Source of the DNA: an uncultured Rhodospirillaceae bacterium | GTDB taxonomy: Bacteria; Pseudomonadota; Alphaproteobacteria; Rhodospirillales; Magnetospirillaceae | NCBI GenBank assembly: GCA_903901915.1 | Contig: CAIUSV010000028.1 | Coordinates: 1 to 62,340, forward strand | Direction: 5' to 3' | Length of the DNA stretch: 62,340 bases | In this document: in pieces, positions 9,065 to 17,089 of the stretch | How the letters are laid out: each line of letters begins with the position of its first letter | How positions within the stretch are numbered: position 1 is the first letter of the stretch | The notes under the pieces: model-generated | The model's database searches: none | The model's input: the letters and a program-made list of their open reading frames with translations, nothing else | What the model was told of the DNA's origin: nothing | Made by a program: the position numbers and the translations under genes

Positions 9065-10303
9065 CTACATCGGTTCGGACCGCCGGTCCCCCGCCCTGAT
9101 CAGCTCGGATACGTGATTCTGGCTTGCCACCGTGTCATCGACGCTCCCGGATGGATCGGGACGATGGAACCGCCTGGCGATGACCTTGCGTTTGCCGCCC
9201 AGATCGAGCAGCTGAAACCGCTCCGCCTCGATACCCTGGATCTTGTCGATGCCATCCCAGGCCGAGGCAAGCTTCCGCCTGATGCCGCCATCGGACTGGC
9301 GACAGCCGATCACCGCTACGATTTCCTCGACGGCGGCCAATCTCGCCGACAACATATCCGAGCATCCCAGGGCGATCTCGCCGCCGGAAATAAACCTGTC
9401 GATGTCGCGGTTGATGGAATCGGCCCGGACAATCGACATATCGTGAAGAATTGCGGTGAAAGTCCCCTTCACGGAGTCGATCTTCTCCTTGAGAGCACTC
9501 CCGATATTCCTGGATTGATCGTCTTTTGCATCGACCAATGACATCAGATTAACCAGCCTCTGAGCCGCGTCCATGATCTCGGCACGGACCATTTTCCTGG
9601 TCGGCTCGTCGTCCGTCGCCTCCAATGTCCGACGCAGGTGCTCGATGGTCGCGGCGATTCCGTGAACACCATTGAGAATCGTGGCATTCTGGGTTCCCAG
9701 GGCCTCCGCCTCGGAGGCCACGGCCGGGTCCGGCCGCACGGTCGCAGGCCGGATGTTTTCCACCGTCTCGGGGGGGGCTTCGGAGATGACCGCTGGCTGT
9801 GCCCCGGATTGGGTGTCCGCGACGCGGCGGCGCGGCCCCTCGTAGCCCGATGGGGTCTTACCGCGCCGGCATGGCCCGCGATAGCCCGGTTGCAACACCA
9901 TCTCGCGCCGGTCGTTCAAGGCACGATTGACGTTTTTCAACATCGTGCGGGTGGTAAACGGCAGCGTCATGACCGAATTCGCCCCCGACCCCAGGATCTT
10001 CGGCAAATCGGCGGCATCCATGTGGCCGGTGATGCAGATGATCGGCGCCACGGCGGCGTTCCACGGCGCCTCGCTGCGGATGCGCAGAACCATGTCGAAG
10101 GGGATTTGAATTTCGGGGCCGGCACAGATGATAAAATTGTATGTCGCTTGGGAAAGATCTTTCAGCGCCTCGTCGATACTAGCGATCCGGACGACATCGG
10201 AAATGCCGATCTGATTCATGGACGTGGCGATAAGACGCCCCATCTGGTCGTCCGACGATACGACCAGGCATTTCTTCCCAAAGAGAGACAAATTCAGAGC
10301 CAT
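9065..10303 (-). CDS. Protein with a degenerate receiver domain
   Basis: This is a 412-aa cytoplasmic protein. Residues 8-135 have the receiver fold pattern (CLVVSSDDQMGRLIATSM, ICITGHMDAADLPKILGSGAN). The acidic pair is kept, but the phosphorylatable Asp position reads NFIICAGPEI (Cys/Ala) and the conserved Lys position reads MTLPF. It therefore probably does not take phosphate and works as a pseudo-receiver. A proline-rich linker leads to a mostly helical C-terminal region of unknown role that has no recognisable output domain. The start at 10303 precedes the receiver strand by eight residues; GGGAGGG lies about 20 bp upstream, which is a little far. It abuts the island's left junction. Confidence 0.65.
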   Translation of the reverse strand: MALNLSLFGKKCLVVSSDDQMGRLIATSMNQIGISDVVRIASIDEALKDLSQATYNFIICAGPEIQIPFDMVLRIRSEAPWNAAVAPIICITGHMDAADLPKILGSGANSVMTLPFTTRTMLKNVNRALNDRREMVLQPGYRGPCRRGKTPSGYEGPRRRVADTQSGAQPAVISEAPPETVENIRPATVRPDPAVASEAEALGTQNATILNGVHGIAATIEHLRRTLEATDDEPTRKMVRAEIMDAAQRLVNLMSLVDAKDDQSRNIGSALKEKIDSVKGTFTAILHDMSIVRADSINRDIDRFISGGEIALGCSDMLSARLAAVEEIVAVIGCRQSDGGIRRKLASAWDGIDKIQGIEAERFQLLDLGGKRKVIARRFHRPDPSGSVDDTVASQNHVSELIRAGDRRSEPM

Positions 10304-10519
10304 GTTGACATGGCCATTACTTACCCTCCCGATGGCGCCGGCTTTCTTATTGAAAGACCTTATGCGCCGGACTCCGGCGGATCCAACCGCCGGGCACGTG
10401 CTCACGGGATGAACGACAGCCCCAGGGCGTCCCACCCCGAATGGGCAGGATACCCCAATCAACCGATACCGAGAAGCCGTCACGTATGGCTTTCGGATGT
10501 GCCTCGGCGATTATCAGCC

Positions 10520-10573
10520 AAAAGATTGGTGGGCCCGGCAGGACTCGAACCTGCAACCAGACCGTTATGAGCG
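10520..10573 (-). repeat. Left attachment site, truncated tRNA-Ile2 copy
   Basis: This 54-bp stretch is identical to 35102-35155 and contains the 3' end of tRNA-Ile2(CAU), from the anticodon loop to CCA, plus 7 bp beyond. The 5' half of the tRNA is absent here (the sequence diverges after GAGCG), so this is the displaced copy left by integration and not a functional tRNA. Confidence 0.92.
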
Positions 10574-10715
10574 CAATTTTGCGGTGGCCTGCCGCGAATT
10601 GGCACGAACCGGGGCGATCTAGAAAATATCATATATCACAGTATATTAACCACAATCGCCGCGTCGCCTCGGTTCGCGCTGCATCGCAGCATTTCGGCCT
10701 GAAATTGGCCTGGTT

Positions 10716-10759
10716 GCACTTACAGATCACTTACGGCACACTCGGGCCGTTGCACTTAC
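10716..10759. promoter_or_regulatory. Putative integrase arm-binding sites, left end
   Basis: There are three copies of CACTTAC at 10717-10723, 10728-10734 and 10753-10759, the first two 11 bp apart. The same tandem pair with the same 11-bp spacing occurs at the island's right end (35043-35060). Arm-type sites recognised by the integrase N-terminal domain are expected near both attachment sites. The third copy lies just before the integrase ribosome site (AGGGG), so binding could also repress the integrase gene. Confidence 0.6.
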
Positions 10760-10775
10760 GCAGGGGTAAAGCGTC

Positions 10776-12023
10776 ATGCAGGGCGTTCTGGGTGTGCCGC
10801 TGATCAAGAGCCTGAAGCCGACCGACAAGCCCTACGAGGTGCGGGATACCCGCCTCAAAGGTCTGCTGTTGCGGGTCCAACCGAGCGGCGGCATGACCTA
10901 TTATGTCGAGTATGCGCGTGGCAAGCGCATCAGCCTTGGGCGGGCCGACGTGATCACGCCCCAGGACGCGCGGGAACAGGCCAAGGGCATCCTGGGCGAC
11001 GCTTTCAAGGGCAAGGACCCGAACACCGCCGCCAAGCAGGCCAAGGAGCACACCTTCGGCACTTTCGTTGACGAAGAGTATGCCGGTTGGGCCAAGGCCA
11101 ACGTCCGCACCCACAAAGGCACGCTGCGCCGCCTGAACCAGAGCTTCGCCGACTTCCGCAAGCTGAAGCTGAGCGAGATCACACCCTTGCTGGTCGAACG
11201 GTGGCGCTCCGACCGGTTGAAGGCCGGGACCAAGCCCTCCACGGTCAATCGCGACCTCGACGACCTGAAATCATCGCTCGGCAAGGCGCAGCAATGGGGC
11301 TTCATCGAGGTGCATCCCATCGAGAAGGTCAAGCGGACGCGGGTGGACGACCGCGCCGCCGTCCGTTTCCTGACCGAGGACGAGCAGAAGCGGCTTTACG
11401 AGGCGCTGGACGCCCGCGAGGAACGGCTACGGGCCGCCCGCGACCGCGCCAACGCCTGGCGGGCCGAGCGGGAATACCCGCTGATGCTGGACCTGCGGAC
11501 AGTCGCCTATGCCGACCATCTCAAGCCCATGGTGCTGCTGTCGCTTCATACCGGTATGCGATACGGCGAACTCGCCAATCTGACCTGGGACGACCTGCAT
11601 TTGGACAGGGCCATCCTCACCGTGCACGGCTTCAAGGCCAAGAGCCAGAAGACCCGGCATATTCCCCTGAACAGCGCGGCCCTTGCCCTGCTGGAGAACT
11701 GGCAGAAGCAGCGCACCGGCGACAGCCTGTTGGTTTTTCCCAGCCGCGACGGCGGCCCGTTCGACAACGTGCGCAGCTCGTGGGAAGAGGTGCTGAAAGC
11801 GGCCAAGATCGCCAAGTTCCGCTGGCACGACATGCGCCATACCTTCGCCTCGCTGCTGGTGATGAGGGGTGTGGACCTCAACACCGTGCGCGAATTGCTG
11901 GGGCACTCGGACTATCAGATGACGCTCCGCTACGCTCATCTGGCGCCTGAGCACAAAGCGGCAGCGGTGGCAAAGCTGGTGGCCGAACCCAACGGAGACT
12001 CGGGCAATGCGCCCAACCCGTGA
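10776..12023 (+). CDS. Tyrosine integrase of the island
   Basis: This is a 415-aa site-specific recombinase. Residues 1-80 form a DUF4102-type arm-binding domain, about 90-185 a SAM-like core-binding domain (HTFGTFVDEEYAGWAKANV), and the rest the catalytic domain. Catalytic residues are visible: Arg in HTGMRYGEL, Lys in AKSQKTRHIP, His and Arg in HDMRHTF, His in GHSD and Tyr386 in LRYAHL. It should integrate and excise the island at tRNA-Ile2, since the left attachment repeat is 200 bp upstream. AGGGG precedes the ATG. Confidence 0.95.
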   Translation: MQGVLGVPLIKSLKPTDKPYEVRDTRLKGLLLRVQPSGGMTYYVEYARGKRISLGRADVITPQDAREQAKGILGDAFKGKDPNTAAKQAKEHTFGTFVDEEYAGWAKANVRTHKGTLRRLNQSFADFRKLKLSEITPLLVERWRSDRLKAGTKPSTVNRDLDDLKSSLGKAQQWGFIEVHPIEKVKRTRVDDRAAVRFLTEDEQKRLYEALDAREERLRAARDRANAWRAEREYPLMLDLRTVAYADHLKPMVLLSLHTGMRYGELANLTWDDLHLDRAILTVHGFKAKSQKTRHIPLNSAALALLENWQKQRTGDSLLVFPSRDGGPFDNVRSSWEEVLKAAKIAKFRWHDMRHTFASLLVMRGVDLNTVRELLGHSDYQMTLRYAHLAPEHKAAAVAKLVAEPNGDSGNAPNP

Positions 12024-12063
12024 TACAGTGCGACCGAAGGCCCGGACTGTCGAGGGAGGCCCC

Positions 12064-12258
12064 ATGGCCATCGCCGACCTAATTTACGAACAGAGCAAGA
12101 AGCTTCCCGACCATCTGGCGCGGGAGGTGCTGGATTTCGTCGGCTATCTGGCGGAAAGGCAGGAGCGCGACCAGGGACGCGACCTGATCAACGCCCAGGA
12201 ATCCGCCCTGAAAGCGGTTTGGGACAACCCCGAAGATCAGGCTTGGGATCGTGTTTGA
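12064..12258 (+). CDS. DUF2281-type antitoxin
   Basis: This 64-aa protein (MAIADLIYEQSKKLPDHLA, then LDFVGYLAERQ) matches the short DUF2281 antitoxin pattern. The ATG at 12064 is preceded by GAGGGAGG. Its end overlaps the PemK/MazF toxin start by 8 bp, so translation is coupled. The pair may stabilise the island against loss. Confidence 0.75.
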   Translation: MAIADLIYEQSKKLPDHLAREVLDFVGYLAERQERDQGRDLINAQESALKAVWDNPEDQAWDRV

Positions 12259-12607
12259 ACGCGGTGACCTCGTTCTGATCCCGTTTCCCTTCTCCGATCT
12301 GTCGGCGACCAAGAAGCGGCCGGTTCTGATTCTGACCCGACCGGACACCTATGGCGACTTCATCGCCCTGGCGGTGACCTCTCGTCCGCAAACCGACCAT
12401 GGCATCGCGTTGGCCGCCGCCGACCTCGTTCAAGGCAGCCTGCCGCTCGCCAGTTGGATTCGCACCGACCGGGCGGTGACGCTCAACGCCAGTCTGGTGG
12501 TCAAGGGGTTCGGGCGGGCTTCGGAAAGGGTCATCGCGTCAGCCTTGGCCCGCCTCTGCGCCTATGTCGAGCAGGGCGGCCCGGAGGTTCAGTCCTCCTC
12601 GTCGTAA
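12251..12607 (+). CDS. PemK/MazF-family toxin (mRNA interferase)
   Basis: This 118-aa protein starts with GTG inside the antitoxin gene. The family core is clear: RGDLVLIPFPFSDLSATKKRP, then VLILTRP and ASWIRTDRAVTLNASLV, with the beta-barrel residues and the Arg/Thr region used in RNA cleavage. Toxins of this family cut mRNA at short motifs when the antitoxin is degraded. The last 76 bp overlap the convergent ORF-3-like gene. Confidence 0.88.
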   Translation: MFERGDLVLIPFPFSDLSATKKRPVLILTRPDTYGDFIALAVTSRPQTDHGIALAAADLVQGSLPLASWIRTDRAVTLNASLVVKGFGRASERVIASALARLCAYVEQGGPEVQSSSS

Positions 12608-13082
12608 TACTCGTCTCGTCCTCGGACGGATATTGCGGCGGGGCCTTGCCCTTGCGGGCGACCACGCGGGGATATTTGACGCCGATCTCGACCTCCCCGA
12701 AATCCAGCGCCTCGACGATGAAACGGTGGTCGTCGCCGTAATTGAACAGGAACTGCCACTTGTCGCCAGGGGCGGTGAACACCTGCCCGACCTTGGTGCG
12801 CTTGACGCTTTTGGAGGGCGGGCCATCATCCATGAAGCCGTCATCGTCCATGTCGGCGAACAGCTCATAGCGCACGGTGCTGTCGTGAATGTGATGGCCC
12901 AGCGCGTCATAGAACCCATAGGCATGGTCGAAGTACCACCCCATCGAGCCGATGATGGCCTTGGCCAACCCCGCCAGGGAATGGCTGGCGGGAATCTCGA
13001 TGTCGCGGGACAGGCTGTGCACCTCCGGGATGGTGATCCGCAGGCGCATCGTCGGTTTGGCCTTGGAGGTTGGCGTATTCAT
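12531..13082 (-). CDS. pRiA4b ORF-3-like protein, probably frameshifted C-terminus
   Basis: This 183-aa protein matches the plasmid pRiA4b ORF-3 family: LRITIPEVHSLSRDIEIPA, GWYFDHAYGF, then DKWQFLFNYGDDHRFIVEAL and GVKYPRVVARKGKAPPQYP. Its function is unknown, and members are common on mobile elements. After PPQYPSEDE the frame runs into a basic, Arg/Pro-rich tail antisense to the toxin gene. Moving the frame by two bases would instead give an acidic end (EYYDEED then stop at 12589), which is how family members usually finish. The ATG overlaps the upstream gene's stop (ATGA), so the two are coupled. Confidence 0.75.
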   Translation of the reverse strand: MNTPTSKAKPTMRLRITIPEVHSLSRDIEIPASHSLAGLAKAIIGSMGWYFDHAYGFYDALGHHIHDSTVRYELFADMDDDGFMDDGPPSKSVKRTKVGQVFTAPGDKWQFLFNYGDDHRFIVEALDFGEVEIGVKYPRVVARKGKAPPQYPSEDETSITTRRTEPPGRPARHRRRGGPRLTR

Positions 13083-13303
13083 GGGGAGATGCCCTTGCGG
13101 ATCAGGTCCCGGCTCCGCGCCGCAATGGCTTGGTCCAACTCGCCTTCGGTGACCTCGCCGCCGATAGCGATGGACGCATCAAGGGTGGCGCGCAGCGCTT
13201 TCAATTTCACTTCGCGCGCCGCCTCGCCGACTGAACCGCAACACCCGATCCCGTCGGCCTGTTCGGCGAACCGTTCCCGGCAATCCTCAATCGAGACGCT
13301 CAT
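13079..13303 (-). CDS. Hypothetical protein, 74 aa
   Basis: I do not recognise the family. The protein is small and mostly helical (MSVSIEDCRERFAEQADG, AAREVKLKALRATLDAS) with a Cys pair (GCCG). Its stop overlaps the start of the ORF-3-like gene by ATGA, so the two form an operon. A 17-bp palindrome lies 27 bp upstream of the start and may be its operator. An in-frame ATG seven codons upstream is possible. Confidence 0.6.
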   Translation of the reverse strand: MSVSIEDCRERFAEQADGIGCCGSVGEAAREVKLKALRATLDASIAIGGEVTEGELDQAIAARSRDLIRKGISP

Positions 13304-13329
13304 GCCCCAGCCCACAAAATGCAACTCAG

Positions 13330-13346
13330 GAAGAATGGCATTCTTC
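13330..13346. promoter_or_regulatory. 17-bp palindrome, possible operator
   Basis: GAAGAATG, a central G, then CATTCTTC form a perfect palindrome 27 bp upstream of the leftward two-gene unit starting at 13303. Position and symmetry suit a repressor site. No repressor is assigned. Confidence 0.35.
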
Positions 13347-13489
13347 GCGCAATTTTTGCCACCGCTCGTTTTCGGGAATCAACCGGGCAACCGGCGTGAA
13401 TAAGCCGCATTTCACATGGGAGGCTTTGAATGGGGCCAATCCCGGTCGGCCACATCGAGGTTCATCGCTCCACAGCGGACTCCGACCGA

Positions 13490-13564
13490 TCATCCGTAGA
13501 CGGCATATCCGGCCACGGTGGCGGCTACCAGCACGCCTGCGGCGGCCACTTTCCTCCTGTCCAT
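13490..13564 (-). CDS. Possible 24-aa membrane peptide
   Basis: The frame starts with ATG at 13564, one base after the stop of the upstream exported-protein gene, and encodes MDRRKVAAAGVLVAATVAGY plus four residues. A basic N-terminus followed by a hydrophobic stretch long enough to cross a membrane would fit a small membrane peptide made by coupled translation. There is no separate ribosome site, and an open frame this short could arise by chance. Confidence 0.25.
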   Translation of the reverse strand: MDRRKVAAAGVLVAATVAGYAVYG

Positions 13565-13565
13565 G

Positions 13566-13916
13566 TCAGAATTTACGTGCCGGCGTCGGCGCCATCTTGC
13601 ATTGGCCCTGGTCGCGCTTGACCTCGCCAAGGAGGTTGATCGTCCGGGTGAAAGACAGGTCGATGCGGTTGACCTCCATCGCGTCAAACCGCACCTTGTC
13701 GGGGGTAAAAATACCCTGGGCCTTCTTGGCCGTGCCCAGTTCGGGGATGGTGTAGGCGACGGTGCCGACGGCCTCGTCCAGGGTAATGTTCCACTGGGTC
13801 TCCTTTTGGCCCGAGCCGAGCGTCATCATGCATTCCAGATAGACCGGAGCGGCTGAGGCGGCGGCAGGTGCCAAAGAGAAGGCCAGTGCGGCGACAGCCA
13901 AGGATTTGCGGAACAC
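13566..13916 (-). CDS. Exported hypothetical protein
   Basis: This 116-aa protein has a clear Sec signal peptide (MFRKSLAVAALAFSLAPAAA, cleavage near ASA-AP), leaving a mature periplasmic protein of about 92 residues. Two Cys (LECMMTL and QGQCKM) could form a disulfide. No domain was recognised. The region upstream (13917-14022) is short and shared with the divergent 14023 gene. Confidence 0.65.
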   Translation of the reverse strand: MFRKSLAVAALAFSLAPAAASAAPVYLECMMTLGSGQKETQWNITLDEAVGTVAYTIPELGTAKKAQGIFTPDKVRFDAMEVNRIDLSFTRTINLLGEVKRDQGQCKMAPTPARKF

Positions 13917-14022
13917 GTCGAATTCTCCCCAAGAAATACGACCGGCAGCATATCCTTATGCCCGCCTGCGGAGAAGGGACCGGAGGCCCTTTCGAGCGAC
14001 GTGGAAAAATGGAGGGGCAACG

Positions 14023-14553
14023 ATGCTTGCCGAGACGAGGCGATTGCTGAAGCAGGGGATCGGCTATGCCCTCGGCGACTACTGCCGCCTCTCGGAAAAG
14101 CCTTTGGGCATAGACGTGAAGCCCAAGGAAGACCAGTTGAAGTGCGCCCTCTACAGGGCCTTCACCGAGACCGGCCATGTGGTCCACGTCGAGGGCGGTT
14201 ACGCCAGGGCCAAGGGCAAGTGCGACCTCATGGTGGCGATAGACGGGAGCCACAAGCCCATCGGGCTGGAATTGAAGACGGCTTGGGCGGCCACACGGTG
14301 GAACAACAAGCCGCCGGAGCAGGCGGCGAAGTGGGCGAATGACTATGAAAAGCTACGGTCCCTTCCCGACCGCGGTTTCGGGGCTGGGTTCTTCGTGCTG
14401 TTGTTCGCCTATGCCGCCGACACGGCGGCCGAGGAGTCGCTGCGGGCGATGATCGACGGCCTCGGCAATCCGGACCTGCGCACGGAGCCGAGGGCTATCA
14501 CCCTCTGGAACGGGCTGGATAGCCTCGAATGCTTTGCCTGGAGGGTCTTCTGA
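14023..14553 (+). CDS. PD-(D/E)XK-like nuclease candidate, first gene of a two-gene module
   Basis: This is a 176-aa protein of no family I can name. The central part reads HVVHVEGGYARAKGKCDLMV, then IGLELKTAW. The spaced Glu, Asp and E-L-K triad matches the PD-(D/E)XK catalytic core, in which the acids bind Mg2+ and the Lys is catalytic. That would make it a DNA- or RNA-cleaving enzyme, or a fold relative. GGAGGGG precedes the ATG at 14023, and an in-frame ATG 39 codons upstream lacks such a site. The next gene starts 1 bp after its stop, so they form an operon. Confidence 0.6.
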   Translation: MLAETRRLLKQGIGYALGDYCRLSEKPLGIDVKPKEDQLKCALYRAFTETGHVVHVEGGYARAKGKCDLMVAIDGSHKPIGLELKTAWAATRWNNKPPEQAAKWANDYEKLRSLPDRGFGAGFFVLLFAYAADTAAEESLRAMIDGLGNPDLRTEPRAITLWNGLDSLECFAWRVF

Positions 14554-14554
14554 A

Positions 14555-15529
14555 ATGACGGTGTACCCGGCCCCTCCGAAGATCCCGCGCTATCCGCTCC
14601 CGCCGCTGCCGCCGCCGGAGGTCGTGAATTCCATGAACCACAATGAGGTCTGCTACGACCCCGATTTATGGAACTTGGAATACGTACCTCGACGCTGGCT
14701 TGAACGGGTCGGCAACGCCGAACTCGTCACTCGCTATCGCCACATGGTGCGCAACATGCAGACATTTGTCGGCCCCCGCTGCGACGCCATGCCGATCTGG
14801 TGGCACGAGAGTTCGTGGTACTGGCTGAGGCGGGACTACATCACCAGGTTGGAGTTCGCCATGCGGGGGCTGGAACCGCCCGTCGTTCCCGAGGTCGATG
14901 TCCCCCATGGTTCGTCGCCGCAGATTCCGCATCCAAACGTCCTTTACCGCTTCGGTAAGCGCGAACACATGCTTGAGCTGGCGAGCGGCAAGGTGAGGTT
15001 TTCGCCAGCGAAGTCCTATCAGGACATCGAGAACGACGAGGCGCGGCAGGACGAGGAGACAGCCAAGCATGCCTACTCGGCTGGCCAGCATGGCCGTATC
15101 ATCCTGCCGGATGGCCAGGAAGCTCCTATCATCGGGAACCTGAAAACCTCGGTCTCAGGCCCTGGCTACCATATGGCCTGCTTCGCCCGTGAGTGGGACG
15201 CCCAGTTCCTGCAAGCCTTCGGCGACACCTGCGTGGTGGTGAATGACATCGACGAGTTCGCTCGCCGCATTGGTGAGGCCGGGAAGAAGGTGTTCCCTGG
15301 GTGGTATTGGATGGACACGAACGTTGAATATTTCGACCCGTATGAACGGCCACCGGGCTTCAGGCTCAGGACGGCAATCTCAAAGGATTTCCTGTTCGCC
15401 TACCAGCGGGAATACCGCTTCTTTTGGGACCAATTGGATTCAGGCCCGATTGACGGCGTGCAATACATCGACATCGGGTCCTGTTCCGACATCCTGAGCA
15501 TCCATGCCAGGGACGGGAATCCGCTGTAG
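14555..15529 (+). CDS. Unknown protein, partner of the PD-(D/E)XK-like gene
   Basis: This 324-aa protein is unusually rich in Trp, Tyr and Pro, for example MPIWWHESSWYWLRRDYI. The middle (NVLYRFGKREHMLELASGKV, then RFSPAKSYQDIENDEARQDE) has a pattern distantly like DUF2971-type proteins seen in defence neighbourhoods; I cannot confirm this. It is cytoplasmic by sequence, with no signal or membrane segment. It is translated directly after the nuclease-like gene (TGA-A-ATG, GGAGGG upstream), so the two probably act together. Confidence 0.6.
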   Translation: MTVYPAPPKIPRYPLPPLPPPEVVNSMNHNEVCYDPDLWNLEYVPRRWLERVGNAELVTRYRHMVRNMQTFVGPRCDAMPIWWHESSWYWLRRDYITRLEFAMRGLEPPVVPEVDVPHGSSPQIPHPNVLYRFGKREHMLELASGKVRFSPAKSYQDIENDEARQDEETAKHAYSAGQHGRIILPDGQEAPIIGNLKTSVSGPGYHMACFAREWDAQFLQAFGDTCVVVNDIDEFARRIGEAGKKVFPGWYWMDTNVEYFDPYERPPGFRLRTAISKDFLFAYQREYRFFWDQLDSGPIDGVQYIDIGSCSDILSIHARDGNPL

Positions 15530-15537
15530 GGGGGAAG

Positions 15538-15648
15538 GTGACCAACTGGATCGGCTCCAAGACCACCGAGGCATTCCGCATCGTGCTTCAGGAAAGGGGC
15601 GCAGCCGACAGCCTGCCCCCGTTCGGGCGAGGATTGGGCTTGCTGTGA
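15538..15648 (+). CDS. Possible 36-aa small protein
   Basis: A GTG-started frame beginning 8 bp after the preceding stop has GGGGGGAA in front and encodes VTNWIGSKTTEAFRIVLQE plus 17 residues. Placement suggests an operon tail, but the length is within chance expectation. Otherwise 15530-15710 shows nothing. Confidence 0.2.
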   Translation: MTNWIGSKTTEAFRIVLQERGAADSLPPFGRGLGLL

Positions 15649-15710
15649 CCATATAATCGGGGGACTCCGTATCCCCGGCTTTGGCCGACATAGTGCAAAA
15701 GGCCAATTAT

Positions 15711-16085
15711 CTACTTGGTCGATTTCCGCATCTTCAATCCATCGGCCAGCGCCACGGTGACGCGGGCCTGATCCAACACCGCTTGGCGCACCGCGTCGGG
15801 CTGCTTGCGGATCAGATGCACCAGATCCTGCACGTCGGCGGGCAGTTCATCGACGCCCAGTCCTTCGCTCTCCTCGCGGTAGAGATCGAACAGCCGCACG
15901 CCCAGGGCCACCGACAAGTCGTAGACGGTCTCCAGCAATGGCGTGGAAACGCCGCGTTCGATGCTGGAAATGGCATCGACGCTCTTGCCGACCATTTCGG
16001 CCAATTTCTCCTGGGACAGGCTTCGCTGCTTGCGCAGGACCTTCAGGCGGCGGCCGACGATGCGGAGATCATCTTGTTTGGACAT
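15711..16085 (-). CDS. XRE-family helix-turn-helix regulator
   Basis: This 124-aa protein has a Cro/CI-type HTH near the N-terminus: VGRRLKVLRKQRSLSQEKLA, then VGKSVDAISSIERGVSTP. The C-terminal part is helical and may mediate dimerisation. It is transcribed away from the five-gene operon starting at 16218, with 132 bp between the two starts, the classic arrangement for a local repressor. Control of that operon is inferred from position. GGAG lies upstream of the ATG at 16085. Confidence 0.85.
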   Translation of the reverse strand: MSKQDDLRIVGRRLKVLRKQRSLSQEKLAEMVGKSVDAISSIERGVSTPLLETVYDLSVALGVRLFDLYREESEGLGVDELPADVQDLVHLIRKQPDAVRQAVLDQARVTVALADGLKMRKSTK

Positions 16086-16217
16086 GGCTCCAGTCTCCCC
16101 GAGTAAAAGAGGCTGGACCATGCGCCTGCGACCGGTATTATCTTCGGCAAGCGCTACTATTCCGCATCAGTGATACGGGTAGGTTGCGCCGATCAGGATT
16201 GGCGGTCAGGGGGCGGC

Positions 16218-17087
16218 ATGGCGAAGCGAACCTATTCGGAGACGGCATCGCCGCGCGATCTGGCCGTGGTCGCGGCATGGCGGCCGGGTTGGGATTTCAC
16301 CTTGCCCGCCATGGATGTGGCCGCCCTGCGCGACATGACCGCGCCAACCGCTCCCCCCATCAAGCCCGCGCTCGACGTGCTGGCTCCGGGGCTGGAGCGT
16401 CTGACGGGCGCCATCCCATTGGACTGCGGCTTCGGCGGTTTGTTCGGCACGCTCTGGCCCGGGCATGGGCTGGCGCAGACCCGCACGCTGCTGTTCGGCG
16501 AAAACCTGACTGAGCCGCTGGCGACCCGTCGCATGGCCTTCTTCCTGTCACCGCTGCACAACCCGGAACCGCTGACGATGGCGCGGGCGCAGTCCTTTGC
16601 CACCGCCCTGTTGGCCGAATCCGGTATCCGGGACTCTCTGCCCGCCATCGCTCCCGGCACTCTGGTGGTGAAGGCCGAATTGAGCATGAAGAGCAAGGAT
16701 GGAGCCAAACGGCAGGCTGATCTGTGGCTGGAATGGCGGAGTCCAGCGGGGGAACTGCGCTGTCTGGTGGTGGAGGCCAAGATCGACGCGCCCGACCGCC
16801 CCGGTCAGCTTCGCGCCTATCGCGACCATCTGCGCGGCCGGGTCTCGGGTAAACGGACGGCCAAGGGCTGGTGCGTCTACCTAACTTTAGATGGCCGCAA
16901 GCCGCCGCCGCGCGAGCGGGCCGGATGGCTGTCGGCCTCGTGGTTCGGCCTGCTGCGCCGCTGGGAAACCCTGCTGGCGGCCGATCCATTGCACCGCAGC
17001 CCCGTTGATCCCGACCTTTCTGCTCATCCCGATTTCGACGGCTACCGCCATTCCCTGTGGCAGGAGCTTGCCAGCCTGGAGGACTGA
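16218..17087 (+). CDS. PD-(D/E)XK nuclease-superfamily protein
   Basis: This 289-aa protein contains QADLWLEWRSPAGELRCLVV followed by EAKID, then PGQLRAYRDHL, the D-(x)n-E-x-K core and following helix of PD-(D/E)XK nucleases. The best resemblance is to the PDDEXK_4 type of phage and defence proteins. It is cytoplasmic. The ATG at 16218 has GGGGGCGG before it; an upstream in-frame ATG (16170) is less likely. It is first of five tightly packed genes (gaps 2 to -4 bp). Confidence 0.7.
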   Translation: MAKRTYSETASPRDLAVVAAWRPGWDFTLPAMDVAALRDMTAPTAPPIKPALDVLAPGLERLTGAIPLDCGFGGLFGTLWPGHGLAQTRTLLFGENLTEPLATRRMAFFLSPLHNPEPLTMARAQSFATALLAESGIRDSLPAIAPGTLVVKAELSMKSKDGAKRQADLWLEWRSPAGELRCLVVEAKIDAPDRPGQLRAYRDHLRGRVSGKRTAKGWCVYLTLDGRKPPPRERAGWLSASWFGLLRRWETLLAADPLHRSPVDPDLSAHPDFDGYRHSLWQELASLED

Positions 17088-17089
17088 CC

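Noticed and set aside
10528-10570. tRNA gene at the left island boundary
   Set aside because: Only the 3' half is present; no acceptor 5' strand or D-arm, so it is an attachment-site remnant.
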